A stretch of DNA of 32,679 nucleotides. It comes from an uncultured Chitinophagaceae bacterium. GTDB taxonomy: Bacteria; Bacteroidota; Bacteroidia; Chitinophagales; Chitinophagaceae. The notes beneath the pieces were generated by a model, which searched no databases, was not told the DNA's origin, and worked only from the letters and a program-made list of their open reading frames with translations. A program made the position numbers and the translations under genes. The stretch is taken from assembly GCA_937873715.1 (NCBI GenBank), contig CALMYJ010000033.1:1-32679 (forward strand), given 5' to 3'. Position 1 is the first letter of the stretch. Every line of letters starts with the position of its first letter. This document shows, piece after piece, positions 25,601 through 32,679 of the stretch.

Positions 25601-26882
25601 CTTCAGGCGTACGGTTTTCAAACTGCAGCCTGAACTGGTAAGCAAAGCTGCCGCTGCTGCTGAGGCGCAGGTAAAATGTACCCGCCTTAAAACAATTAAC
25701 TACAATAGTATCATTTAGCTTTTGCCAGGGCTGCACATTAGTATTTTCTTCAAGAAAGCGCTGAAATGGTGCGTTAAAATCCTGTTGGGTTTCATCATAA
25801 CCCATTGCAAAAAGATAGCCGGTATTTACCGAGTTGGTACGGGTAGCTTCAATGAGCAGCTTTAATGTACCGCCCCGGGGTACCTGTACCCGGTAGTAGT
25901 CATGTTGATCGTATGCTGTACGGTAAGCATAATAAATATTCCCGGTGTATACTGAATCGAATATTACAGGTGTGGCGGCAGCAAAATTATTATTCGGCTC
26001 TGCATCAGGTCGGGTAGTATCGGCAACAGTAAACCACACAGTGTAAGCAAAACCGGAACTGCTTTGCAAGCGCATATACAGGCTGTCGGCAGCCCTGCCT
26101 TCCACAACCAGCGAATCGGTAACCGTTGCACCCGGCAGCACATTGATATTACCTGCATATTTATACGCCAGCAGGCCATTTTGTTTTCGTCCGTCATAAA
26201 GCGCCATGTACAGGGGTGCGGCACTGGTACTGTAGTTGGTAGCGGTTAGATGCATTTTTATGGTGCCATATTGTGCCTGCCATCCTTTATAAAAATCATC
26301 GATATCGGTAATGCCGGTGTATGTAAAACCCACATTGCCCTGCGTCTGAGCACCAGCCTTAATAAGTGTTGCGCTGTTCCAGTCATTATTCGGTTCCGGA
26401 TCATCCACTGCAGGGTTCAATAATTGAAAAGTAAAAGCGTAATTAAAGGCAACAGCAGAGCTACCCTGGGCTACAAATCGAAAAAAAATGCTATCGGCAC
26501 TAAGGCCAACAACATTGAATGTATCCTTAATACTTTGCCCCGGCGATATGCTCGTTGTATTCCCTACATATCGTTGAATAATAAAAGTACTGAGCTTTCG
26601 GCTGTCGTACAGGCTAAATAACAAAGCCCCGGGCTCAGTTCCGGTGTTTTGCACCTGCATGGCTATCTGCAAATTGCCGCTGGCAGGCACAATGGATTTA
26701 AAAAAATCTACATTGTCATTTAACGTATTTACCTCGCCATTAACAGGCAGTGCAACTATTGCCTGCGAAGCCGTTTCCAATGTGTTGTTCGGCTCCACAT
26801 CCTGGCAATACCCGGATATTGCACAGGCAAAATAGAATAACAATAAGAGACAGAACCTGCCTGCATAAAAATTTAGTAACAT
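22659..26882 (-). CDS. Large T9SS-secreted surface protein with three PPC-like repeats, PKD domain and type A sorting tail
   Basis: A 1407-residue protein with a signal peptide (to about 26). Three PPC-like beta-sandwich repeats follow, each opened by an EPNN motif (about 30, 163 and 295). A PKD domain covers about 427-498 (FLWQFGDNTTSTLPYPLKTY, with GFYKARLVAVN). A long middle includes a Lys/Glu-rich helical section (about 830-950). From about 955 a region beginning DPNAIYGP resembles the 'DPNDK' domain often found in such proteins (DUF7619 type). A fibronectin-like part with VPVTLTRFSGVV follows, and the T9SS type A tail from about 1334 (VMPNPSKSRITV, KPGMYLLQVF, QKIMVY). No catalytic motif is visible; adhesin or structural role is inferred. 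It lies just downstream of a kinase/regulator pair on the same strand. Confidence 0.85.
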   Translation of the reverse strand: MLLNFYAGRFCLLLLFYFACAISGYCQDVEPNNTLETASQAIVALPVNGEVNTLNDNVDFFKSIVPASGNLQIAMQVQNTGTEPGALLFSLYDSRKLSTFIIQRYVGNTTSISPGQSIKDTFNVVGLSADSIFFRFVAQGSSAVAFNYAFTFQLLNPAVDDPEPNNDWNSATLIKAGAQTQGNVGFTYTGITDIDDFYKGWQAQYGTIKMHLTATNYSTSAAPLYMALYDGRKQNGLLAYKYAGNINVLPGATVTDSLVVEGRAADSLYMRLQSSSGFAYTVWFTVADTTRPDAEPNNNFAAATPVIFDSVYTGNIYYAYRTAYDQHDYYRVQVPRGGTLKLLIEATRTNSVNTGYLFAMGYDETQQDFNAPFQRFLEENTNVQPWQKLNDTIVVNCFKAGTFYLRLSSSGSFAYQFRLQFENRTPEATMQFEQMGNEVGFRPQLTAADSFLWQFGDNTTSTLPYPLKTYSPGFYKARLVAVNNTCAFTDTALAEISIKGVEYYTPESAGSGGNLAMQVFGGGLDNYTVVKLIKGNTVITPFDVHSNNKQNVLTVEFDLHNADTGYYDVEITVPGMPVLHYPNGFKLDTLLYPYAWSAVQGPALWRTNRPNRFSLLVGNTGNVTAAGVVVAMVWSNNVEVQWEWPLYKPSFTGVDSLIDGDSVYMVDRSEFQYIFDSLNTTTAIDTFQGKPFNGYIHYFMVPYIPPGQVVSYPFFALAAAPGDVNFMSFTHRPNIFGSPATGVYTDYNNAVGTELLDAADMAAGKTNNPLFISFTKTAKIGEKHMRSAATAAGKKFWGWYDGYETNDAAILQDWLKETEANNEYAIQQFLQAAGDLTLKAAVNRAKKIQERLKFANQYMAKRPDMSPEMFEKYVEYINKTGKQIEGIDVTRLAKLKKLYDEAKYGAKLSKKLDLLQDILQNTPELNRQRKYLERHLDDNFFHDKLDRKPTRAVTSIDPNAIYGPAGKGTAGYIGSNTMQHFLVSFENLATASAAAQVVQIFDTLNTALFDMHSFSFGNITIGNRVYRVPPARKSIAMEVELNPVLRLRINAVANTVSGVVNWQFTTIDAATGGFPLLDGFLPPNISMPEGEGSVTYFVQPKSRLPSGTVFSNRAAIIFDDNEPIITNTWHNTLDTIKPASTMQANVAAGDSLITLRFSGSDIGAGIYEYAVYMSDNGGPWLRFGSLVGDSLLVAGDYDHSYSFYVTAVDSVGNEELKLPGAEAAVVLSRVVPVTLTRFSGVVKSGGNLLQWSTAAEYNSKSFTIEYSTDGSRFMPLTTIDTKAPGGFSQQALHYEWLHHQPAPKSWYRLVLQDTDGRKKYSAIIVLQANITTGPLLVMPNPSKSRITVQYSKNIEAISLVDLQGKMLQQWRGSGQVWQLTLPVLKPGMYLLQVFSEGTPATQKIMVY

Positions 26883-26984
26883 GATGTATTGATTTAATCC
26901 TGATAAAAGGATAAGGACTTAAGTGTTGTGCTGAGGGTTGTTACTACTTGCTGTTCAAAATTATAGAAGGATAACAGGGGGTCT

Positions 26985-27002
26985 ATACCCAGTATTGGGT
27001 AT
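26985..27002. promoter_or_regulatory. Palindrome, candidate operator upstream of the T9SS surface protein gene
   Basis: ATACCCAGTATTGGGTAT has 7-bp arms (ATACCCA, TGGGTAT) around GTAT. It lies about 100 bp upstream of the surface protein ATG and 24 bp beyond the response regulator stop. A T-run follows on the plus strand, so a terminator is the other reading, but no plus-strand gene ends here. Confidence 0.5.
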
Positions 27003-27026
27003 TTTTTGATGCTTTATTATTCAAGG

Positions 27027-27680
27027 CTACAACAATTGTTGCTCCTGTATAAAACGAATGAGAGCGGCTTCGCCTTTGGTACCGGTTTTACGGTAAATAT
27101 TTTTTCGGTGTGTTTCCACAGTACGTTCGCTTATAAAAAGTGCTTCAGCTATTTGCTTATTACTATAGTGTTGTATAATACAGCCAATAATCTCTTTTTC
27201 TCTTAATGTAAGGTTATAGGAATCATTACGGGTGCGGAGGCGCTTGAATTTTTCGTACTGCGCAATAACAGGTGCAGCGAAATACTGGTAGCCTTGAGCA
27301 ATGGTTGTTATGGCTTGTATGAGTTCCTGGCGCCCGGCTGTTTTGGGAATAAAGCCATCCACACCGGCTTCGTCAATCATTTTCTCAATCAGGTGTCCGT
27401 CCTCACTCATAGAGAGCGCCAGCAGTTTTATGGAAGGTAATGCGCTTCGCAACTCCATGCAAAGACTATAGCCATTATAATGGCCCGGCATTGTAATATC
27501 AGTCAGCAATATATCTACCGGTTGCCGCTTTAATATTTGCAGCATTGCACCGGCATCATTGGCTTCGGCAACCACCTGCATATTTGTACTATGCTGCAAC
27601 AGTAATTTCAAACCGTCAATTACAATCTGGTGGTCGTCGAGTATGGCGATATGTATAACCGGGATATTAATATTGCTAAT
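27027..27680 (-). CDS. NarL/LuxR-type response regulator with no canonical start codon
   Basis: An orphan-length response regulator of about 217 residues paired with the kinase just upstream. The receiver domain has the acidic pair in AILDDHQIV, phospho-acceptor D61 (LLTDITMPG) and the conserved lysine (FIPKTAG). A LuxR-type helix-turn-helix closes the protein (LTLREKEIIGC, SNKQIAEALFISERTVETHRKNIY). The first ATG/GTG/TTG in frame is a TTG at 27611, which would delete the first beta strand and the acidic pair. Between the kinase stop and that point only non-standard starts exist; ATT at 27680, 3 bp after the kinase stop and followed by SNIN, is my preferred site, with ATT at 27671 as the alternative. 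Start is therefore uncertain; product identity is secure. Confidence 0.85.
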   Translation of the reverse strand: MSNINIPVIHIAILDDHQIVIDGLKLLLQHSTNMQVVAEANDAGAMLQILKRQPVDILLTDITMPGHYNGYSLCMELRSALPSIKLLALSMSEDGHLIEKMIDEAGVDGFIPKTAGRQELIQAITTIAQGYQYFAAPVIAQYEKFKRLRTRNDSYNLTLREKEIIGCIIQHYSNKQIAEALFISERTVETHRKNIYRKTGTKGEAALIRFIQEQQLL

Positions 27681-27683
27681 TTT

Positions 27684-29636
27684 TTACAGCGGAATATATA
27701 TTATCAATGCAGTACCCTTTCCCGGCTGGCTTTGCACATCCACAGTACCACCGAGGTATTGCACCCTTGAGCGGATATTTTTAAGCCCGGTGTTGCTGCT
27801 GGCCATATCAGTCATATTAAAACCAACGCCGTCATCTTCAATAGTAATATCGATTCCCTCCTTTGTTCCGATTAATGCCATATCCATCCTGCTGGCTGCT
27901 GCATGTTTTAAAATATTTTGCACAGCTTCCTGTACAATGCGATAGATGTACAAGGCTTTATTTTCGGGCAGTTGAACAAAATTACCTTCAGCAATAAAAT
28001 GAACATGCAGGCCGGGTGTATTTATTTTATCCAGCAGGTCCTGTATCGCAGCCGAAAGTCCGCCGTGGTTGTTTGCCATAGGCATCATGCTGTGGCTGAG
28101 TTGACGTACTTCAGTTGCCGAATCTTCGAGGAGCGTTTGAATATTATTATAAATCATTTTTTCCTGCTGAGGCATATCCTGTATTTTTCCCTGCAATGCT
28201 TCAAGGTTCATTTTGGCTGCCACCATTTTTTGAGCTACACTATCGTGTAAGTCGCCGGCAATACGTTTGCGTTCTTTTTCTTCTGCTTCCAGCACGGCCT
28301 GTGTAGTACGTTCCTTTTGCAGTGCTTCCACTTGTTGCCATTTTAACAGTTGTGCTTTTTTTCTTTGCCTTATAAAAATATATCCCAGTAATATGGTAGC
28401 GGCCAGTATTGCGGCTACGGTAAATAACAGGATATTCTTCCTCCCCAGTTCGTACTTCTGCTGAATGATGGTATTTTCTTTTTTTTGTAATTCATATTTA
28501 GTTTGTAATTCGGCAAGCGCCTGTGCCGAATTCACTTTATACACCGAGTCTTTAACCTGCAGCAGCTTCAACATGATTTGGCTGTAGCTGTTTATATCGC
28601 CTGCTGCTTTATAATTTTCTGCCAGCGATTTATACATCAGTTGCAGCAGGTTGCTGTTTTGTAATTTGTCACAAAGCGAAATAGCTTCTTTTGCCACTGC
28701 TTCGCCTTTGGCATAGGCGCCAGTGTTAGCATATACAGAACTAAGTACGCTCATATCGGAGATGATATAAAACATATCACCCAGGTTTTTCCTTAAAGCG
28801 AGGCCCTGCTGCAGGTATTGCTCAGCTTCATTTTTACGGGTAGTATAGCTAAGGTATAAACCCAGCAGCCCTGACAAATGACTTTCAAAAAAGATATTGT
28901 CCTGCCTGTTTGCCAACTGCAGGCCGTAGCGCAAATACTTTTCGCAGGAGTCGCCATCCTGTTTTTTTCGGGCAGCCTGGTACAGGTGAAGCCAGGCAAG
29001 TCCTTTATTACCGGTCATAATCACTTCATATTCGGTATACTGTGGCTGGCTTGGGTGTGGCAGGCGTAACAACCCTTTATCATACCATTCAATAGCTGCT
29101 TTATCCTGCCCCATGCCAATATACACAGATCCAATATTGGATAATGCCGAAAGCTGTGTAAGCAAATCATCTTCCTTTTCGGCTATCGCTAACAGGTTCA
29201 GCAAATAATCTACTGCTTCTTTTTGCTTACCCATCCTAAAATAATTAACGCCTTTCAGTGCGGCCAGTTTACCATACAGTTCTTTTTCAGTGCCGCTGTA
29301 CTGCAGGATATTCAGTTGCCTGTTGATAATGGTAACCACCGTGTCAAAACGGGCTTTCTTGGAAAAGGCAAAAGCCATATAGTACTCGGCCAGCGCCTGC
29401 TCTATTTGATTTTGATGTTGCTGCACTGCTGTTTTGGCCAGTAAGGCATATTGGTACAGTGTATCAGGATGCAGACTGTTGCGTTCGTTACAAATGGCAA
29501 AGAGCGCTGCTATTTTTGCGTTGACCGTTTCAGCCTTATAATACTGCTCCTTAAGGCCTGTGATACGTGGGGTTTGTGCATAGTGCTGTAAGGGCACCAG
29601 TAATAACACCGCTATATATCTTTTAAAACGCAGCAT
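27684..29636 (-). CDS. TPR-containing sensor histidine kinase (HisKA_3 type)
   Basis: A 650-residue membrane sensor kinase. A signal peptide or anchor (about 6-20) precedes a long TPR-like helical sensor region (about 30-370; repeats such as ALSNIGSVYIGMGQDKAAIEWY). One membrane helix follows at 402-422, then a coiled linker, and the dimerisation/phosphoacceptor helix with H464 in AGDLHDSVAQK (HisKA_3). The ATPase domain shows the N box (IVQEAVQNILKHA, about 567-579), the G1 box DDGVGF (601-606) and the G2 box GKGTALI (near 639). The periplasmic-side TPR sensor arrangement is common in Bacteroidota NarL-type systems. The ligand is unknown. It is preceded by an exact -7 element and followed in the same frame by its response regulator. 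Confidence 0.94.
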   Translation of the reverse strand: MLRFKRYIAVLLLVPLQHYAQTPRITGLKEQYYKAETVNAKIAALFAICNERNSLHPDTLYQYALLAKTAVQQHQNQIEQALAEYYMAFAFSKKARFDTVVTIINRQLNILQYSGTEKELYGKLAALKGVNYFRMGKQKEAVDYLLNLLAIAEKEDDLLTQLSALSNIGSVYIGMGQDKAAIEWYDKGLLRLPHPSQPQYTEYEVIMTGNKGLAWLHLYQAARKKQDGDSCEKYLRYGLQLANRQDNIFFESHLSGLLGLYLSYTTRKNEAEQYLQQGLALRKNLGDMFYIISDMSVLSSVYANTGAYAKGEAVAKEAISLCDKLQNSNLLQLMYKSLAENYKAAGDINSYSQIMLKLLQVKDSVYKVNSAQALAELQTKYELQKKENTIIQQKYELGRKNILLFTVAAILAATILLGYIFIRQRKKAQLLKWQQVEALQKERTTQAVLEAEEKERKRIAGDLHDSVAQKMVAAKMNLEALQGKIQDMPQQEKMIYNNIQTLLEDSATEVRQLSHSMMPMANNHGGLSAAIQDLLDKINTPGLHVHFIAEGNFVQLPENKALYIYRIVQEAVQNILKHAAASRMDMALIGTKEGIDITIEDDGVGFNMTDMASSNTGLKNIRSRVQYLGGTVDVQSQPGKGTALIIYIPL

Positions 29637-29656
29637 TTTTGTTAACAGCTATTTAC

Positions 29657-29664
29657 CAAATATA
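29657..29664 (-). promoter_or_regulatory. -7 promoter element of the kinase/regulator operon
   Basis: The minus strand reads TATATTTG, an exact TAnnTTTG match, 20 nt before the kinase ATG at 29636. Confidence 0.55.
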
Positions 29665-29721
29665 ACCAATGCTTTAATTCGTTAAAACTGGCTTATGCGG
29701 CGATTAGTATGTGGCATAAAA

Positions 29722-29746
29722 AGCAAAACCCCGGTAGAAACCGGGG
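29722..29746 (-). terminator. Rho-independent terminator of the TonB-type receptor gene
   Basis: On the minus strand CCCCGGT pairs with ACCGGGG around a 4-base loop, then TTTTGCTTTTT. It lies 40 bp after the receptor gene stop and separates it from the kinase operon. Confidence 0.88.
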
Positions 29747-29786
29747 ATATTGCATTGTTTATTCTTATCTACCAAAACTTAAAAAC

Positions 29787-32216
29787 TTATTTGCCCTTAA
29801 TCCTTCCGGCTTCGCTTTCAAGACCGGTTTTACGCTGGCGGGCGGCTTTTACCTGGCTGCTGCCAAAGCGCCAGTTGAAGCTGGCCCTGAAAGTGCGGCT
29901 TTCCCAGTTGCCCCCACCCCTGATATACAAACCACCAAAATCGTTGGTAGCCGTCCAGGGTGCGGTAAAGAAAATATCAGTAACGGCAATTTTTACTGTA
30001 GCTCTTTTTTGCAGTACCAGTTTTTGCAGGCCTGCATCTATTGCGCCCTGCGAACGGGTTTTCCAGGTACCACCCCATACACTCGGCCCATTAAACCAGC
30101 CACTCAATTCTGCAGTATACCCTTTGCCTAAGGTAAACGTATGTTGCATATAGGCACCAAACGTAAATATTTCCCTGTCTACTTTATTTTCACCAATCAC
30201 CCCATCAAACATCTGCATATTGCCATACACGTTGGCATAGCCATTCCACCAGGGTTTGATGGGCAAAGGTGAACCAACACTGAGGCTGATGATTTGCTGG
30301 CGTGCCAGGTTTTTTTGCTGCACAAATGTGGCGTTCTTAACGGTATCGGTTGCTTCAGTTGCAAAATCATTCACATAGCTGTAGCCCAGTGTTGTGTTTA
30401 GCATGCCGCCTAATATATGGCTCAACTCTACATTATGGGTGTACTGTGGCCTCAAAAACGGGTTACCCCTTTCGTAAGTCAGTTCATCCAGTTTATTTTC
30501 AAAAGGATTTAAATCCTGGTAGCGGGGCCGGTCAATACGGCGGCTGTAAGTAAGGTTAAGCGTATGCTTCTGGCTCATATTCCAGGTGATAGCACCGGAG
30601 GGAAACAGGTTGAAATAATGCCGCTTTACCCTGTCATCTTCACCCGCTGTTCCGTCATCCCTTTTTAAGTCGCCATCGCTATTGGTTTGTTCTGCCCTTA
30701 GGCCGGCCTGGATGCTCCATTTTTCGTTCAGTTGCTGCTGGTAATTGATATAAGCTGCATTCACATTTTCGGTGTACGCAAATGTGTTGCTTTTATCCAG
30801 CACTTTTGCGGGCTTATCCAATGCGGTATCCTGGAAAAACTCAAAAGTGTTTTTGGTTTTTACATACGAAAATTTTAAGCCGTACCCTAGCTTTCCCTTG
30901 CCCAGCTTTTGCTCTACATCCAGCTTGGCAGTATAAATATCGATATCGGTTGGTGTATTGTTCCTGTTTACCACACGTTCGATAAAGCTTCCGGGATATA
31001 CGTAATCGTTAGGCTGTATGCTCCTGGCCTCTCCGCGGAATACACCGTAATCGGCATCAAAATTAATTTCCCGGCCGCTGGTATCGGCATAGCGGTAGTT
31101 CAGGTTAAAATTGGCATTGGTTCTTTTACCGGGTACATTGTTCCGGGCATTTAACTGTTTGATAAATTCTCCGGTGGGCTGGTAATATATCGGCGCTACG
31201 CTGGAACTGCTCCATTCACTGTTGCTGAAATTACTGGTTACCAGCACGCCAATTGTATTCCTGCTGTCAATAAAATAATCAGCACCGGCTTTAACATTAA
31301 AATTTTTATTGTCGCTGTTCATTACGGTTTTCTGATCGTACAGCGTATCTTTTTGAATACGGTAAATATTCAGTTCATTCTGATAAATACCCCTGTTGAA
31401 ACCGGCATTGCTAAACAGGTTTATCTTTTTATCCCTGTAGTTCAGGTTTACCGAGCCATTTCCTTTTGGCGTTATGCCTTGTACAAAACCGGCATTTACG
31501 CTACCGTTAGTACCAAATTTTTTGTTCTTCTTCAACCTGATATTGATAACACCGGCATTACCGCTGGCATCGTATTTGGCGCTGGGGTTACTGATCATTT
31601 CTATCGCTTCAATATCATTGCTGTTGATGCTACGCAGGTATGCTGCCAGGTCTTTGGTATCCAGTTGCATCATCTTACCATCAATATATACCCTTACGCC
31701 TGTTTTGCCTTTCATGGTAATATTATCGTTATTATCTACCTGTACGCCGGGACTTTTTTGAAGCAGTTCCATAGCGGTACTGCCCTGGGCCGTAATGCTG
31801 GCTTCCACATTAAACACCGTTTTATCAGCTTTTACTTCCACCAGCGGTTTTTTATTGGTAATGGTTACATCTTTTAGGTTGGATGTTGCCGGACTAAGCG
31901 ATACATCAGCAATAGTTACATCTTTACCGGCGGCTACTGTAAATACATCAGCGTATTGTTTTTCAAAACCTACAATAGAAAAGCTTAGTAAAAAATCGCC
32001 CTGTTGTGTAGTGCTGATGCCATACTGACCCTGCTTGTCGGTAACATCAATTTTTACAAGTGAGCTGTCTTTTGCATGGAGAAGCGAAACGGAAACAGAC
32101 TGGAGCGGCTTACCCCCCTCGTCTTTTACTTTGCCCTGCACTTTAGATTGTGCTTTGGCAGAAAATTGTGCAGCAAGGAGCAGCACAACAAATGTTGTTC
32201 TGGTAAAATTTTTCAT
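29787..32216 (-). CDS. TonB-dependent receptor-type outer-membrane protein (outer-membrane beta-barrel family)
   Basis: An 809-residue outer-membrane protein. A signal peptide (1 to about 22, ending AQFSAKAQ) precedes a carboxypeptidase regulatory-like beta domain (about 25-105; QGKVKDEGGKPLQSVSVSLL). A TonB plug-like domain covers about 125-225 (SPGVQVDNNDNITMKGKTGVRVYIDG). A 22-strand-type barrel follows, in the pfam14905 style (NLTYSRRIDRPRYQDLNPFENKLD), to the C-terminus. No SusD partner or TonB/ExbBD gene is nearby, so the substrate is unknown; siderophore, peptide or sugar uptake are all possible. It is probably monocistronic: a terminator follows and the promoter-like TATTTTG just upstream is one base short of the consensus. 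Confidence 0.9.
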   Translation of the reverse strand: MKNFTRTTFVVLLLAAQFSAKAQSKVQGKVKDEGGKPLQSVSVSLLHAKDSSLVKIDVTDKQGQYGISTTQQGDFLLSFSIVGFEKQYADVFTVAAGKDVTIADVSLSPATSNLKDVTITNKKPLVEVKADKTVFNVEASITAQGSTAMELLQKSPGVQVDNNDNITMKGKTGVRVYIDGKMMQLDTKDLAAYLRSINSNDIEAIEMISNPSAKYDASGNAGVINIRLKKNKKFGTNGSVNAGFVQGITPKGNGSVNLNYRDKKINLFSNAGFNRGIYQNELNIYRIQKDTLYDQKTVMNSDNKNFNVKAGADYFIDSRNTIGVLVTSNFSNSEWSSSSVAPIYYQPTGEFIKQLNARNNVPGKRTNANFNLNYRYADTSGREINFDADYGVFRGEARSIQPNDYVYPGSFIERVVNRNNTPTDIDIYTAKLDVEQKLGKGKLGYGLKFSYVKTKNTFEFFQDTALDKPAKVLDKSNTFAYTENVNAAYINYQQQLNEKWSIQAGLRAEQTNSDGDLKRDDGTAGEDDRVKRHYFNLFPSGAITWNMSQKHTLNLTYSRRIDRPRYQDLNPFENKLDELTYERGNPFLRPQYTHNVELSHILGGMLNTTLGYSYVNDFATEATDTVKNATFVQQKNLARQQIISLSVGSPLPIKPWWNGYANVYGNMQMFDGVIGENKVDREIFTFGAYMQHTFTLGKGYTAELSGWFNGPSVWGGTWKTRSQGAIDAGLQKLVLQKRATVKIAVTDIFFTAPWTATNDFGGLYIRGGGNWESRTFRASFNWRFGSSQVKAARQRKTGLESEAGRIKGK

Positions 32217-32407
32217 GCTATACTTTTTAATTGGTACGCAAAATAGTGTGAAATGTTACAGTCCTATTTTGAAATTGGATGAAATGCGGCTTTGGGAAGA
32301 TGAGTGGTGCAAAGCAGGTAATTAAATTTATAGTATGCTTAGGGATGATCTTGTGCAAAATAACCCTCCGCCGCTGTGGCATTCATGAAACAAAGCCTCA
32401 CGGCTCC
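32217..32407. other. Upstream region of the receptor gene, no gene seen
   Basis: An A/T-rich spacer holding the presumed receptor promoter (minus-strand TATTTTG around 32236-32242). No ORF of credible length or composition and no RNA gene is apparent. Two repeat units follow directly. Confidence 0.5.
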
Positions 32408-32504
32408 TGTCATCCTGAGCGAAGCGAAGGATCTGCCGGGCAACCTTGCAAATGCTCAGCCCATGTTACACTGCTCAACCGATTCCTCCTTACTCGGAAT
32501 GACA
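32408..32504 (-). repeat. Palindromic interspersed repeat, 97-bp form (first of a tandem pair)
   Basis: It starts TGTCATCCTGAGCGAAGCGA and ends CTCGGAATGACA. Its reverse complement matches the unit at 13353-13449 along the full length, including the central CATTTGCAAGGTT. It has an identical length of 97 bp. Confidence 0.82.
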
Positions 32505-32517
32505 AAAACACCACTCC

Positions 32518-32614
32518 TGTCATCCTGAGCGAAGCGAAGGATCTGCCGGGTAACCTTGTAAATGCTCAACCCCTGTTACACTGCTCAGCAGATTACTCCT
32601 TACTCGGAATGACA
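32518..32614 (-). repeat. Palindromic interspersed repeat, 97-bp form (second of a tandem pair)
   Basis: A second copy, exactly 110 bp after the first, with a 13-base gap and only scattered differences. Same orientation as its neighbour, opposite to those at 13.2-13.4 kb. Confidence 0.82.
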
Positions 32615-32626
32615 ATACCATATCAT

Positions 32627-32657
32627 AAAAAAAGGAGGCCCTGTTAAGAACCTCCTT
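32627..32657 (-). terminator. Terminator for a minus-strand gene beyond the right edge
   Basis: On the minus strand AAGGAGG (32657-32651) pairs with CCTCCTT (32638-32632) around a 12-base loop, followed by a run of T. No gene for it is inside the window. Confidence 0.7.
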
Positions 32658-32679
32658 CCTCCTTATAATCTTTATGCCG

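Noticed and set aside
27027..27611. Response regulator starting at TTG 27611
   Set aside because: It lacks the first beta strand and the acidic pair DD needed for phosphorylation, while upstream codons clearly encode them.
31353..31877. 174-codon plus-strand ORF
   Set aside because: Antisense to the TonB-type receptor gene, no independent support.
29787..32216. SusC of a polysaccharide-utilisation locus
   Set aside because: No SusD-like gene or glycoside hydrolase adjoins it, and the barrel style is that of the shorter outer-membrane beta-barrel family.
32279..32647. 122-codon plus-strand ORF containing CHPERSEGS
   Set aside because: It is formed by reading across the two palindromic repeats; this peptide is a known by-product of such repeats, and composition shows no protein-like pattern.

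Overview
The window reads as chromosomal DNA of a Bacteroidota bacterium, most likely family Chitinophagaceae. The signs are two proteins ending in type IX secretion (T9SS) type A sorting tails, a Bacteroidota-type TonB-linked outer-membrane receptor, TAnnTTTG-type -7 promoter elements, start codons without good Shine-Dalgarno sequences, and a NarL-type two-component system whose kinase carries TPR repeats. No tRNA, rRNA, CRISPR array, transposase, phage or plasmid gene was seen.

Layout. 1-2010: the 3' end of a large secreted carbohydrate-binding T9SS protein, then two small exported proteins, one of them a miniature S74-like (tail-fibre chaperone) protein. 2062-8169: housekeeping genes for a low-molecular-weight tyrosine phosphatase, histidyl-tRNA synthetase, a convergent thiolase, RlmN, and two consecutive pseudouridine synthases (RluB/RsuA-like, then RluA-like). 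8285-11647: a Crp/Fnr regulator, a YceI protein, a GlcD-like FAD oxidase broken by one in-frame TAA, and a small outer-membrane protein. 11652-14685, minus strand: LOG-family hydrolase, YggS-type PLP protein, a 600-bp spacer filled with palindromic repeat elements, and an acyl-CoA dehydrogenase. 14802-19030, minus strand: an outer-membrane-type protein followed by a large membrane-anchored patatin-like protein. 19331-22585: a DUF1800/DUF1501 pair of exported proteins. 22659-29636, minus strand: sensor kinase, response regulator, then a 1407-residue T9SS surface protein. 29787-32216, minus strand: a TonB-dependent receptor-type protein. The window ends in two more copies of the palindromic repeat and a terminator for a gene beyond the right edge.

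The strongest observations are these. (a) The FAD oxidase gene is intact except for a TAA where the family normally has Tyr. (b) The response regulator lies in the same frame as the kinase but has no ATG, GTG or TTG from which a complete receiver domain could start. (c) A palindrome between the response regulator and the T9SS surface protein suggests a sensor-regulator-target module. (d) A 97-bp imperfect-palindrome repeat family occurs at two sites in opposite orientation. (e) Two genes have a -7 element ending only 4 nt before the ATG, which predicts leaderless mRNAs. I did not find a clear multi-gene defence or biosynthetic system. The patatin/outer-membrane pair and the kinase/regulator/surface-protein module are the best candidates for undescribed biology.
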